In this document: positions 52,410-62,959 of the stretch, piece by piece
Numbering within the stretch: position 1 is the first letter of the stretch
How the letters are laid out: each line of letters begins with the position of its first letter
Assembly (NCBI GenBank): GCA_010909165.1
Contig: MU008188.1
Coordinates: 1-64,000 of the forward strand
Direction: 5' to 3'
DNA length: 64,000 nucleotides
Origin: Anthoceros angustus
Lineage: Eukaryota > Streptophyta > Anthocerotopsida > Anthocerotales > Anthocerotaceae
Made by a program: the position numbers and the translations under genes
The notes under the pieces: model-generated
Told to the model about the DNA's origin: nothing
The model's input: the letters and a program-made list of their open reading frames with translations, nothing else
The model's database searches: none

Positions 52410-53990
52410 GTTTCACAATAAATGGCCCCCGCCAAAGTTGGCTCGTATGTCATGTTGAAAGCACCACTTTGGCACTCTCAAATGCCGTAGAATCGTCGGT
52501 AAAACCTTCGAACATGCCATCCCTTAGTTGTGGTTCCGACGGTTTATCGTGATCCATTCTCCCCGTAATAACGCGCCACACGCCGCTCTTCCGGATCGAA
52601 ATACTCATCAACTTGTGCTTTGCCCAACTGCCGTTCTTTCGCTCGATGCCGCCATGAGTTCTTCTTCTTCATCGCTATCTAGTCTTCACCTAGCCACCCA
52701 TTCAAACCATTTACATAATAATCTTTTTCGATACATGCCCCTCGATAATCACCCACATTGTCGTCGAAGATACCAAGATTCGAGTGGCTTCATCCCATTC
52801 CAACACTCGTAAGCAAGCAAACACCAGAAAGCTCGTGGGTACCGATAAAACGCCCTTTTCTGCAAGTGACTTAGCCAAACTTTCGACTTCGAGGTCGCTG
52901 GTTTTCCTTGTGCGTACATTAAGAACCCTTGGTGGGCGTTGATCAAACACCGATGCATGAACAGGTGATGTTCCGTTGAAAGGCCCCTTCACGAATCGGT
53001 CCACGAAGCTTTGCCTGCTCATGCCCCTTCCGCCACTCAAAAAGATCTCTATGATCATAAGGAAAACTCTCTATGTTGCAGCCCTCATGGTGTGATTCCA
53101 TATACAGCAAAATGCTTGCAACTCCGTAAATGTCTCGGTCGTTCGGGTTTACCAGGATACTTCCTTACCAAAGGTGTTTTCCACTTGTCTTCCCATGGCC
53201 TCGTCTGAAATTGCGGAACACTTGTGCTCATTCTCCTAAGCATGATTTGCAAGTGTGGTCCGCTTCCATATCCATGTCAACCACCGTGTTGTCCCCAACG
53301 AGAACCCTCTTTGATGCTCTCGAATTTGGAAAACGGGTGTTGTTAGTGTTGGTCAAACAACCATATGAACTGTTGATTCTCGAAGACTACCTATGTTGCA
53401 ATCGGCCTTGCAAAGCGAGTGTCTTGCTTGTTAGTCAACACAAGTCGCCCGATTGCAACGATCGAATGTCACTTGGTCTTACCTGTGTCCCGCCATCGTC
53501 ACTTGCCGCCTACATACAAACATGCCATGCACCTCTCGCTCGTGCTCACATCCGGATACTTGATGCCATGACCACCTTCGCGCTTGTTCTTCACCCCAAT
53601 TCTTCTGATCACCGCCTTCACTTTTGTCACTTGAGCTATCCCTATCTACACCCGCAACTACATGCCTTAACACTGACCGCCGTGTGCTGCCACCGATGTT
53701 CCATCGTCATCGCCTTTCCTTCACCGCAACAACTCGTTGATGTCCCGGATCAGCCGCCTTCCTTGCTTCTCGCACCCACACGGTCACCACAATTAGCTTT
53801 CTCCCACATGCACCGTGATGACCTGCTTCACCTTCTCGCACCGCTACCGCATCGATGCACTCACACTGTATTTCTGCCTTGTCGCCTTCCAATGGATCAA
53901 TCCTCCGCCCTATTGAATCCTCCTTCGTGCCCGCCAATCCTCCGTCCACACCTTTACTTCCTTGCGCCGCCAACCCCAGACGCCTCACAC
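52410..53990 (-). other. Gypsy-3 region between PHD module and 3' LTR, unassigned
   Basis: 1.6 kb that could encode an extra protein on the minus strand. The frame 52711-53058 is open for 115 codons (SRQSFVDRFVKGPFNG, ESLAKSLAEKGVLSVPTSFL). Further up, charged stretches such as ENTFGKEVSW and DMDMEADHTCKSCLGE occur in broken frames. I recognise no domain. A 325-codon plus-strand frame (53130-54107) covers the same place and is probably a shadow, since all element genes run minus. Confidence 0.45.
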
Positions 53991-54049
53991 ACAACCCGCA
54001 TATCGATAAGGCAAGTAACGGGTTTTATAGACCTTCCCTTTAGTGACTC

Positions 54050-54305
54050 TCTTCCGCACGCCCACACCGTGAGTGCGCTTTACCCGCCCCGCTTCTTTCC
54101 GCCCTAACTTTTCCGTGCATTTGTGACAAAACCATTCTCCTTCCGGATCGCTTTCAGCGGTCGAAGACAAAAGACATGATGTCCTTGGTTGCCGGTCACA
54201 CAAGCATTAGTTCGGTCGTTGATTTGACCAGTGTTCGCACGGCAGATCAACAGTGGCTTCCATGCTTGTGGTTGTATGCGTATCAAGATTCGGCAAGTGG
54301 CAGGC
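54050..54305 (-). pseudogene. PHD-finger-like module at the end of gypsy-3 pol
   Basis: Minus-strand motifs in order: CHLPNLD at 54283-54303, PCEH at ~54231-54242 (first Cys at 54237-54239), a CDR segment, NQGHHVFCLRPLKAI at ~54150-54195, then PEGEWFCHKC ending at 54117. Spacing fits a C4HC3 PHD finger (CxxC ... CxxC....HxxC ... W.CxxC) once small indels are allowed for; two Cys positions are lost to frameshifts in the sequence as given. A basic tail follows (KLGRKEAGRVKRTHGVGVRK). PHD fingers read histone H3 tails, so the module may target integration to chromatin, in the place where chromoviruses keep a chromodomain. Confidence 0.68.
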
Positions 54306-55230
54306 GATGTCGCATGTGCTCCTTGCATCGCCCCATCTTGCCCTTCCAACTCGATGACCCTTGCTCACCAACGCTCACCACTCTCAAAATCAACCGTCCG
54401 TGTTTACGCCCAAGTGCCGGAAGGATGTTGAAGATACACGAAATCACCCACGAACTTTCGCCTTTGGCTTCCATGATCCTCCTCGTGTGAATGCATACCT
54501 CAATTGATCTCCGGCGTGCGATGGCGATTGTCCATCGCCATGGGTATCACTCGTTGTAACAACTTGGGTTTCTAACTCGAGCAACACTCATCCACATCTT
54601 GTGTCCATCCATCGGTTTGGAATATGTGCCGCCACTATGTTGGGCAGCACAAAGATTCGCCAAACATGATGTAGGTAAGTTGCCTGGTGACACCGATCCC
54701 AGAGCCTGTGGCAACGTGGTAGCAACTCATCCCAACAATTAGGCTCGATTCCGTGCAAGTGCGAAGTGAATCCTTGAAAGTTTGCACCTTTCGCTAAACC
54801 ATCTCGAGGATGATCCGTGACGTGCGTCGTGATCTATCAAACTCCGATCCAACAACGCTTGGAACTCTCCTCAATTCGCTGATCTCGTCACACCTCGCAC
54901 GCTTCCATATCTGCTCAAAACGCACTGTAAGAAAGCTCGTGCTGTGAATTGGGAAGTTCTGACTGGAAGGAATGCCAATTCCATCCACTTGGAGAAGTGT
55001 TCTATCATGAGCATACAATGCTTGTTGCCTTGCTTGGTCAATGGTAGCTCTGGCATGAGGTCAACGGACCATCGAAAGAACAGACCCCGAATAGGCAGCG
55101 AATGCAACACCACATCCTGGCTGTTGAACCTTGCTTTGACTGCATCACAAGCAGCACATCTCGACACCACTCCGCCGTGAGTACATTCCGGACCAAAAAT
55201 AGGCACTCTTCACATATGATGCGTCCTTTT
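54306..55230 (-). pseudogene. Gypsy-3 integrase
   Basis: Zinc-binding end CTHGGVVSRCAACDAVKARF at ~55120-55185, then the core WSVDLMPELPLTKQGNKHCM with MIEHFSKWMELAFLP (first Asp, ~54980-55070) and ARAFLQCVLSRYGSV (~54890-54935). The catalytic Asp and Glu that follow are frameshifted. A DGLAKGANFQGF-like remnant (the DG.AER region) is near 54770-54815. Further down, GGSWKPKAKVRGFRV-like words and GDFVYL (~54440-54490) are the C-terminal domain leading to the PHD module. Confidence 0.75.
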
Positions 55231-55297
55231 ACAAGTGCCCAAGTGTCTTGTGCACTTTACTCACTATCTGCTCCTTTCCTCTATGGGAGGGACCATT

Positions 55298-55965
55298 TTA
55301 CACACCACGATCATCACTAACAATTTGCCATCCCTCTGTATACCTCATGACCTTCCGTCGAGCTTTTGAACGGGCTGCATCTAGTCCAACTACTTGTCCT
55401 TCCTTCAATAGTGAATAGCATGCCCATATTCCATATGTCTCGCCCCCCTCATTGAGTTGTTTTCTTCCTTCGACTTGTGGCCATGAGAGCCATATACATG
55501 CTTGGCATGTAACGAGCATGATCAAAATCGCCGCAGTCCCATCTTTGTCATCAAGTCGGGTTCTGCTAAGTCCATCCGCATTGTGATGTACTTTGCCTGC
55601 CCGGTGCACTATGTGCATATCATATTCTGACAGCAGCAACGCCCACCTTGCGAGCTTGCCACTCAACTTCATGTTCGTCATTAACCAGTGCAACGGCTGG
55701 TGATCGGTCACGAGTTGGAAGCTCCTGCCGAACAAATAAATTCTGAAATGTAGAACTGCCCACACCGCAGCCAAACATTCACCCTCATACGACGAATAAT
55801 TGGCTTCCGCGAATTGTTCGACCTACTCGCATACGCAATCACTCTTTCTTTTCCTTCCTGATCCACCTGTGCAAGTACAGCTCCGATTCCAGTTGCACTC
55901 CAGTCGGTATACAGAGTGAACGGTTTTTCAAAATCAGGCCGTTTGAGCATGGGCCTTTCTGACAA
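55298..55965 (-). pseudogene. Gypsy-3 RNase H
   Basis: Motifs in order: RPDFEKPFTLYTDWSATGIG (first catalytic Asp), AVLAQVDQEGKERVIAYASR, then, after one frameshift near 55800, AVWAVLHFRIYLFGRSFQLV, TDHQPLHWLMTN and ARWALLLSEYDMHIVHRAGK with HHNADGLSR. This is the usual gypsy RNase H sequence and it degrades the RNA strand of the cDNA hybrid. Confidence 0.88.
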
Positions 55966-57100
55966 TTGATCCTTTAACTCCTGCCAAGCATGTTCATGTT
56001 TCTGCTCCCATCCATGTGCCCCTTTTCATCGATCATACAATACCTTGCAAGTCTGCTCATGTTCGATGAATCGGCGATAATAGCGAGTCCCAAGAATGCT
56101 CTCAACGCTACGTCCCTTGGTCTTGGCATAAGATTGAACCGCACCTTCGCGGCGACGCCTCGGCACAATCTTGTGGCCCAAGTATTCTATCTCCTTGTAA
56201 GCAAACTTACTCACTTCTTGGATGTCTCTGCAGCAACGCTTGGTGTCTGAATGTGTTCCTCTCATAAACACCAAAATGTCATCAATGTAACACCTCACGA
56301 ATGGTAATCCTTGCAACTCCAAGTCTCGCCACCCTCCGAAAGTAGATGGCGTTTTTTCAGCCCAAAAGGCATCGTCTCCCATTCCCACAATTTCTTTTTG
56401 CCCCGTTTTTTACACTTGTCTTCTTCGATGACAATTTGATTGAATCGAACTAAAGTCCAACGTCAGAAATACTTGGCTTCAATCGCGTCAAAGATTTCAT
56501 CCGGGGTAGGCATGGGATATCGCTCCATAGGCGTTACCTCATTCCCGATAATCTCCACACATCCGCTTTGTCCTTCCATTCGCTGCCTTTTCTTTAGCGG
56601 AAGGACCGTGGCACAGATATCGTGAACTTGATTTCCGAATTAATCCGCAAGTTCCCTACACCGTTTATCCACAATGTCCCACTGGCTCAACTTGCCGGAA
56701 AACCGCTCATTGGTAGTAGTGATGATTTTGAACTTGATGCGCTCATAACGGCTCTTGCCTTGCCACCGAAGGTACCCGATTCTTCTCCAAAGATCTCCGG
56801 ATCCCGCATTGATCCTTATTCAAGTCCTCACATATTTGCCATACATGAGTTGAATGCCCACTCGTGCTTTCCACTCACGATACTTCTCCGCACTATTCGC
56901 GACATTTGGGTACTTGTCACTGACCGTAAGCTCTTCCCGTCACCCATCATCATACCCGACCTTCTGTATCTCGACTTGCATTCACCGTGTGGCTATTCCC
57001 ACACTCACCAACCATTGAACACAGTCGTCAAATGCTTGTCCCGGTTTGCATCCGAAAGCTTGACACACCTCGCGTAGGTGCTGCCATCAAAACCCATCGC
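55966..57100 (-). pseudogene. Gypsy-3 reverse transcriptase
   Basis: The catalytic YIDD is at 56278-56289 within LPFVRCYIDDILVFMRGTHS. It is preceded by a FWAEKTPSTFGGWRDLEL-like version of the FGL.NAP.TF motif and followed by EYLGHKIVP. Upstream, 56480-56530 encodes remnants of RYPMPTPDEIFDAI-type sequence, and 56600-57100 should hold the fingers, where frames are broken and motifs faint. Confidence 0.82.
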
Positions 57101-58600
57101 TGCTCCCGCTCTACAATCGTGGGTTCCCCATCTCCTCACCATTCATGTTCAATACCATGCCCGCACCACCGGCGAAAGGCATATGGTGAGCCGTCTTGAC
57201 GATGTGCCAAGCTCCGGTTCTCCCACAATATTGACAGGATAGTGTGGCAACCTATCCATCCTGCTCACTGCGATCGCTGCCTCCTCAAGGATCCCATCCA
57301 GTTCCGCTTAGTTGGTGTGGTTAAACTGATCGCTGAGTGTTTCCACACTGCAATGTCGCTGCAGACGATGAGCATACGACCGCTTTGCACCGTCAATGAT
57401 GAACTCCTCGCCCGCCTCGACCTTTTCATAATTTTCTCTCACATGACCCTTGTCAAAGCTCCGCAAACATTCTCCAGCAAGTACCAACATGCCGGATTGC
57501 ATCGCTGCACTTCTCTCGTATCTTCCGCCCGACTGCTGTTGCCTTGACCACGTCCCTTGGAAAAGGTCTTGCACTCCCATCCGCAATCAGTCAACCGGGC
57601 ATCTCATTGCATGCGTGCTTTTCCCACCAGCATCACATCGGCTTTCTGGCACCCTCTTATGGCTTCCACACTCGCAAGCTCGGATGCATTTTTGTAGCGA
57701 TAATCCCGGATTTGGCCAACGCCCGAGTCTTCTCATCAATTTCTACACGTATACTTCCGCACAATCCCACATCGCAGACACACTCCCACTACTAATCCCC
57801 GAACACAACTCCATGAGATGGATGCCTGTTCATGCACTCGCCACCGAATCACTTGGTTATCGATCGATTTCCCAGATTTCCTATGATCGTCAGTGGCGTG
57901 CTTCTTCCAGACAATTGTGTGATTCGCCATATTTGCATCCGCCGCCGAACACGCTCTCTTTCCAAAGCCTTCACGGGTGGGTACTCACGCGCACATCATT
58001 CGATGTCGTGCTTTCTTCGACACCTCGTGTCGTGCAGTCTTGTGTCTCTTCCCACACCTCCCTCGGTGAACACTCCGGCACGCCGTGAACGCCAAAGATA
58101 CTTCTTGATCTTTCACCATGCCTCCTCATGTCCGGAGGAATTCGCGACATGTGTGAAATCTCCATCCCGCCACTTTGGCCTATAAACGCCACAGGTGCGG
58201 GATCCACCCCATTGTCGCCCGCGTATCCGCACCCAATAACACATCATAGTTTCGCATCAAAACCAAACAATGTACTTCCACCACACACGCATCTGCTGTT
58301 CTCGGCTTATACTCTATCCGAATCGGATCGCGAGTCATCCCCATCACTGCTCTTTGGTGCTGATGTGGTGATCCGTACCTCACCGGCACTTGTCTCCATA
58401 CGCGGTGCTTCTTGCACCGTCCCCAAGCAACACCGGATCGGCACGGTGTCTACTAACACACACTCCGGCAAAAGCCATTGACGGTGACTTCTCGTCGCGA
58501 TTCTTCACTAACGCTATTCCACCTTTCCCTAGCCGGCTTTAGGTGATCACCACGTGGTGACAAGCCGGACACCATGTTCAACTCGGGCTTCCTTCTTAAT
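57101..58600 (-). pseudogene. Gypsy-3 protease and linker
   Basis: 58180-58389 encodes RIEYKPRTADACVVEVHCLV and then NYDVLLGADTRATMGW, which matches the C-terminal half of a retropepsin (the DVLLG.D segment). The DSGA motif itself is not clear. 57100-58100 lies between protease and RT; its minus-strand frames (for example 57308-57586) show nothing I can name. Confidence 0.6.
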
Positions 58601-60385
58601 CCATGCCCGCATTGCTTGCTTGAACGGTTGTGTCCGGATCCCTGTGTCCCGCAAACTTACCAGGTACATCCATGGCTTTTTCCAATGAATCTAGCAGGGA
58701 ACAACCTCATCGATGTGTGACGTCCCTCCCCGGATCTCGAATGACTTGGGCATTCTCAATCGATTCCTATCCCCATCGGCCTTCACTTTTACACCCTTGC
58801 CGAAATCAATGCTTCCCACTTTGGTCCGCCTTGACCTTTCCGTCATCAACGCAAACACATCTTCGTCCGTCATAGGTTTCTCGCCGACATGAGTCCTTGT
58901 TTATGCTCACGCTCATAGCCACCGCTCTGCCGCTGACCTCACTAAGCGGCTAGTGTAGCTCGCACCCGTTCGCTTGTCCATTGCTCGGTCTCCTAGGCCC
59001 TTGGGTTTGAGTTCAGGGATGGGCTTGCTGCCCGTATGTCCGGTTTTACCACATGCCCGCACGCCTCTTTCTCCTTTGACCCACCAACACGATGCTCACA
59101 TTCATACGCCTTGTGCGGCCCCTTGCACCGCAAACACTTTACGGATGTCTTGAAGCTTACGCCATGAGCCACTTTGATCCTTTGATGGCGGCTCTGCTGA
59201 GCGTTCACCGCACATGCTCGCGATAATGTGACTTCCTGTGCTGCTCAATGTTCAAGTTGGTGTGACCTCGATCACATTGTGCTCCTCCCGAAGCATTGGT
59301 GACAGATCTCCTTCATAACTCTTTCGGCCATCTCGACGCTGCTCCAACTCATAATCGCCCATGTAGCATATGCAGTTGGCGATCACCCTCCTCTGTCTCG
59401 GCGGAATGTATATTTGCGCTCTCCTCATGGTCTTCACCTTGGTGTCTTTCACCACCCTCAACCGTAGATATGCGGATCTTAGAGGCTCATTCGGCTTGAT
59501 CACAAACTTTGACAACTCTTGGATTTTCTCAATGGAAGATCCGGAACATCTCACCAAACTTGACGAACATCTCGTCCACCAAATAAGTGATGACCTCGAT
59601 TGCGATGAACCCGATGATCCCGGGTTCTTCATCATCGACCTTGAGCCTTTCCTTGCCCGCTTCATTCGCGACATGTGTGTGCATCCTGCGATCTTTCTTT
59701 GCGATCACGATAGCGTGTTAAAGCTTCACCGGCTAGAAACGCGTGCTCATCTTTCCGAGTGCCATCTCGGTGTGAACTCGGACTTGTATTTGAGCACCAT
59801 CTCATCAATCGCCCATCCGAACTTCTCTTCAAAGTCGCAAGAGACATACTACCGTGTCTACCTGTGAACACATCATTTTCCGGGCCTGGTTCATAATCCA
59901 TCCCGGCGCCACCACGATTTTCTTCAAAGTCAATGGATCCTAGGAGTGTGACTCCACTCAAATCGACCACTTGTCCTACGGACCGAAGGAAGTGCCCCGG
60001 ATTGTAAGCTCCGGTGTGCTCATTCCACCCCGACCGTAACAACACCATCACTATCAATCCCTCCCCTGCGAGAGACTATGTAAGGCATTAGTCAAAGTTG
60101 GTGTCCTTCCTTCCCCCGCCAACCATGCCGCTTGTCAATCACCTCACTCAGACGTTGCAAAATCTGCCGGCTCCACCAGATCGGCCCACTCTGAATGGAT
60201 CTCACGCATAAAACAATAATCCAAGGTGTTTTCTCGATCTACCACTATGGACTTATACGTGTCGTTCAGGCTTGGGGTCACCGATTGACTTCCTCTTCTC
60301 CGTCTTCCGCTCGAATCTCGGGCCCCTCTCGGACCCTTGAGTCGCGTTGCTACCTTGTGTGGCTTCACCAAAGATGGATTGTTGA
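58601..60385 (-). pseudogene. Gypsy-3 gag with zinc knuckle
   Basis: A zinc knuckle CLRCKGPHKAYEC is at 59098-59136; its spacing is CX2CX3HX4C, one residue shorter than usual between Cys2 and His. Upstream, KIQELSKFVIKPNEPLRSAY and RLRVVKDTKVK (59430-59530) look like the retrotransposon-gag core, and LEQRRDGRKSYEGDLSPML follows. The N-terminus at 60144-60425 is basic (KPHKVATRLKGPRGARDS). Several indels. Nucleocapsid and capsid functions are inferred from the family. Confidence 0.68.
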
Positions 60386-60760
60386 TGTGCAAAAATTCAT
60401 CGACTTGGGATGGTTGTCCTCGCACACATGACCAAGCATCACAAGGTGCTCAAAATGCTTGGGATCCGTCTGCTGTTCTATTGAATCGACATCAACAATC
60501 CGCCTCAATGACGGATTGGCCTTTGTAGCCTACACCGCCGATCTTACCATCTGGCCCGACCAAGGCCGTGATCACACCCGCACATGTCGGGAGATCTTCG
60601 CCACGAGCCGTAATTGCGCTTGACCCGCTTGTATGGTCCACATAACCCACGACACCATCCTATTTCCATACCCATGCCACTCATCATGCCACCACACACA
60701 TAGCTTTCGCGCACATCACACTCAGTTCTTATCTACCTCTTTCTGCTGCGTGCCATGACA
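60386..60760 (-). repeat. Gypsy-3 5' LTR
   Basis: ~375 bp, TGTGCAAAAATTC ... CCATGACA on the plus strand. It matches 51894-52282. No clear primer-binding site is seen just inside (below 60386); the sequence there is already gag-like. Confidence 0.65.
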
Positions 60761-61650
60761 GGGACCCACTCGAAGACCAGGAGAGGAGGATGTGGTGGTG
60801 ACCGCGGTTTGTCAGAGCCGCGGTAGCCAACGACAAGGTCTCGGGAAGGAAGGTCCGCCTGATCATCCGATTGGGTGCGCCATGGCCTCGAGGCGGGGGT
60901 GGGGTCATCGGGCGGCGGAACCAAGGCATCCCAGGCCCACCGCCACCATGCGGGAGATAGGTGGAGAGGGAGTAAGATGGTGGCGGTGATTACACTGCGC
61001 CACCGACTCGAATAGGAGGTAATAAAGGCACCTTAGGCGTAGTATAAGAGGGCGAAGTTGCTCTAGTAAAGTATGTTTCTCTTGGTGTGGATACCGCATT
61101 TTCTTGCGAGACCACTTGTCGTCTTCTCGCTAACGTGAGTCTGAGTCGCGGCGAGGCACAGCGGCTGGGAGGCGATCCGAGTCACAGTGACGGACCCTAG
61201 CGTGTGGTGGTGTGCGAGGGCGAATGATGAGACCCTTGCTCGTCGGGCGGCGAGACCAAGCGTTGGACGGGGCCGGGCGTGTGAGCGGAGGAACTACAGG
61301 GCGTGTAGAGCCCAAACGAAGAGGCCCGGCGGAACGATGGAGGAGGTCCGGACCACGCAGCCCACCCGCCTTTTCCCCCAAGAACAATGAGTGTAGTGAG
61401 AGTGGTGAGAGGAACGGACTAGAAGAACAAGTGGCGGACTGGATTGATACAGACGCGAACGAGTCCTTAAACGTTTGGCGACGCCGAGCCTGTTCGGTGG
61501 ACGTTACGAGTAGTTAGTCATAAAACGATAAACGTGTGTGTCTAAGTCTGAAACGGTCACGGCGTTGAGGTGTGATTGAAGCGTAGCGTGGAGCCTATCA
61601 TTCTCTTGGGCGGACTCCGACTACGACCGCGGGATTGTGTGTGCTGGCCG
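60761..61650 (+). repeat. D-family LTR copy 2, right part, with TATA box
   Basis: Resumes the LTR interrupted at 51780: gaggaggatgtggtggtgac, gggagataggtgg, TATAAGAGGG at 61043, gctctagtaaagtatgtttc, tcttgg, gagcctatcattctct at ~61590. Plus orientation, head-to-head with LTR copy 3. Confidence 0.7.
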
Positions 61651-61679
61651 TCGAGAATCACACAGCCGGGAGGAGCTTC

Positions 61680-62950
61680 ACACGCAGTAAGCGTCCTCCC
61701 ATTGTTCTTCTAACTCTTCCTCGTAGTCATACTCCACTTGGTTCACGGGCCTGGAGGGGCAGTTAGCCTTCGAGTGCCCGTTTTGGTGGCACCCCACGCA
61801 CCATAAATGGGTCTAGACCGTGGTGGCCGCCTTCCGCCGCTCGCGATCTTTCACCTGGTTGATCGTTAACTCCTCCACCCTCTTCATTACCCGCTCCAGG
61901 TCCTCCCTCAAACCCGCTACTTCCTTTAAGGGAGCCGGATCAGATAGAGCCTCTCGCACCGGGGCAAGCATCACGACCTCCTTTTTCTCGCCCCTCCGTT
62001 TCACTACGGCCTTCTTCTTCTTATTTTTGCGGCGGGGTTCTTCCTCCTCCATAGAGACTTCGGACTCTACCTCGGAGATCTCCTCTTCCTCCGAAGAAAT
62101 CTCAGTCTCTTCACCTTCCTCTTCCAAGGGCTCCTCATCTTCAGACTCCGAACTCCGTCTCTTCTTCTTCCCTCCTTGGGTCGTCCTCGTTCTTCGTTGG
62201 TGCATCGATTCTTCATAGTTCTCGGCCGCCCGGACCGCTTTACTCACATCCTTCTCGGCCAGCAACAGCACATGCTTGGCCATTGGCTTAGGTAGGCCGG
62301 CCACGAACCATCGCACTGCCTGCATGGTGGTGTGGGTGGGATGTCACCCGGAGGCGTGAGAACCCGCTTCGATATACGAGCCCTTCCGTTTCCCCTTCGT
62401 GTTCTCGAGCTTGGACAGGACGTAGCCTTCCTGGTCAATTCACCGGAATCTTTCCGGGAAGGCATCCTTCAAAGCTTCAAAGGTCGAGGGCGTGCTCGGG
62501 TTCAGCGCTTCGCCGGTACCACTGAGCCTTGCAAGGACCCCTGAAAGCTTGATGAAATGCGTCAAGGCGTGCCCCAGCCTCTCCAGGTTGAAGTTTGCCC
62601 GGGACACAAAATCCTCCACGAAGGTTTCCTTGTCCCTCTCCTTCTTACCCCCAAAGAGGGAGTGTGCTTGCTTTGTTGACGTCGTAGCTACCGCCGCCCA
62701 AGGGATTGAGGATTCACCGTCCCCCTTACTGCCGCCGAAATTTGCACTCCGTCCTCCTCGCGGTCTGACAAATCTACCACGCTCACACTTACTTGCCTGC
62801 TGGGACCTTTGCGTTGAGCCTGCCGCCGCTCACGTTCTGAGCTCAAAGGCTCATGGTTAATGACGTCTCTCACCCAAAGTTGCCTAACCCCTCACTCGTC
62901 CTCTACGTATCTCAGACTCTTGTGGCGCGACCGAGGACCAGGCGCACAAT
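61680..62950 (-). pseudogene. D-family gag with zinc knuckle
   Basis: Minus-strand gag linked to LTR copy 3. An upstream part at 62330-62870 (QVSVSVVDLSDREEDG, then broken gag core) leads into 61813-62325, open for 170 codons. That frame reads AVRWFVAGLPKPMAKHVLLL (retrotransposon-gag core end), a KKKRR tract, an acidic E/S run, KKKKAVVKRRGEKKEV and LREDLERVMKRVEELTIN. A frameshift then leads to the knuckle CVGCHQNGHSKANC at 61759-61800 and a short acidic tail with a stop at ~61682. This is a real nucleocapsid-type gag, unlike the coiled-coil D-family copies. Confidence 0.75.
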
Positions 62951-62959
62951 CCCGTGTGG

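Larger units (their letters stand above)
51781..60760 (-). mobile_element. Gypsy-3, Ty3/gypsy element with PHD finger, nested in a D-family LTR
   Basis: A ~9 kb minus-strand element in the order 5' LTR, gag with zinc knuckle, protease, RT, RNase H, integrase, PHD finger, a 1.5 kb unassigned region, 3' LTR. GGAC flanks both sides (51777-51780 and 60762-60765) and the D-family LTR resumes after it, so it is younger than that LTR. Order protease-RT-RNase H-integrase defines gypsy. Frames are broken by indels throughout. Confidence 0.78.

Noticed and set aside
53130-54107. 325-codon open frame on the plus strand
   Set aside because: It lies opposite the gypsy-3 3' region, integrase-PHD end included. 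It has His/Pro/Leu/Ser-rich composition, no motif, and all other genes of the element run minus. Most likely a shadow frame.
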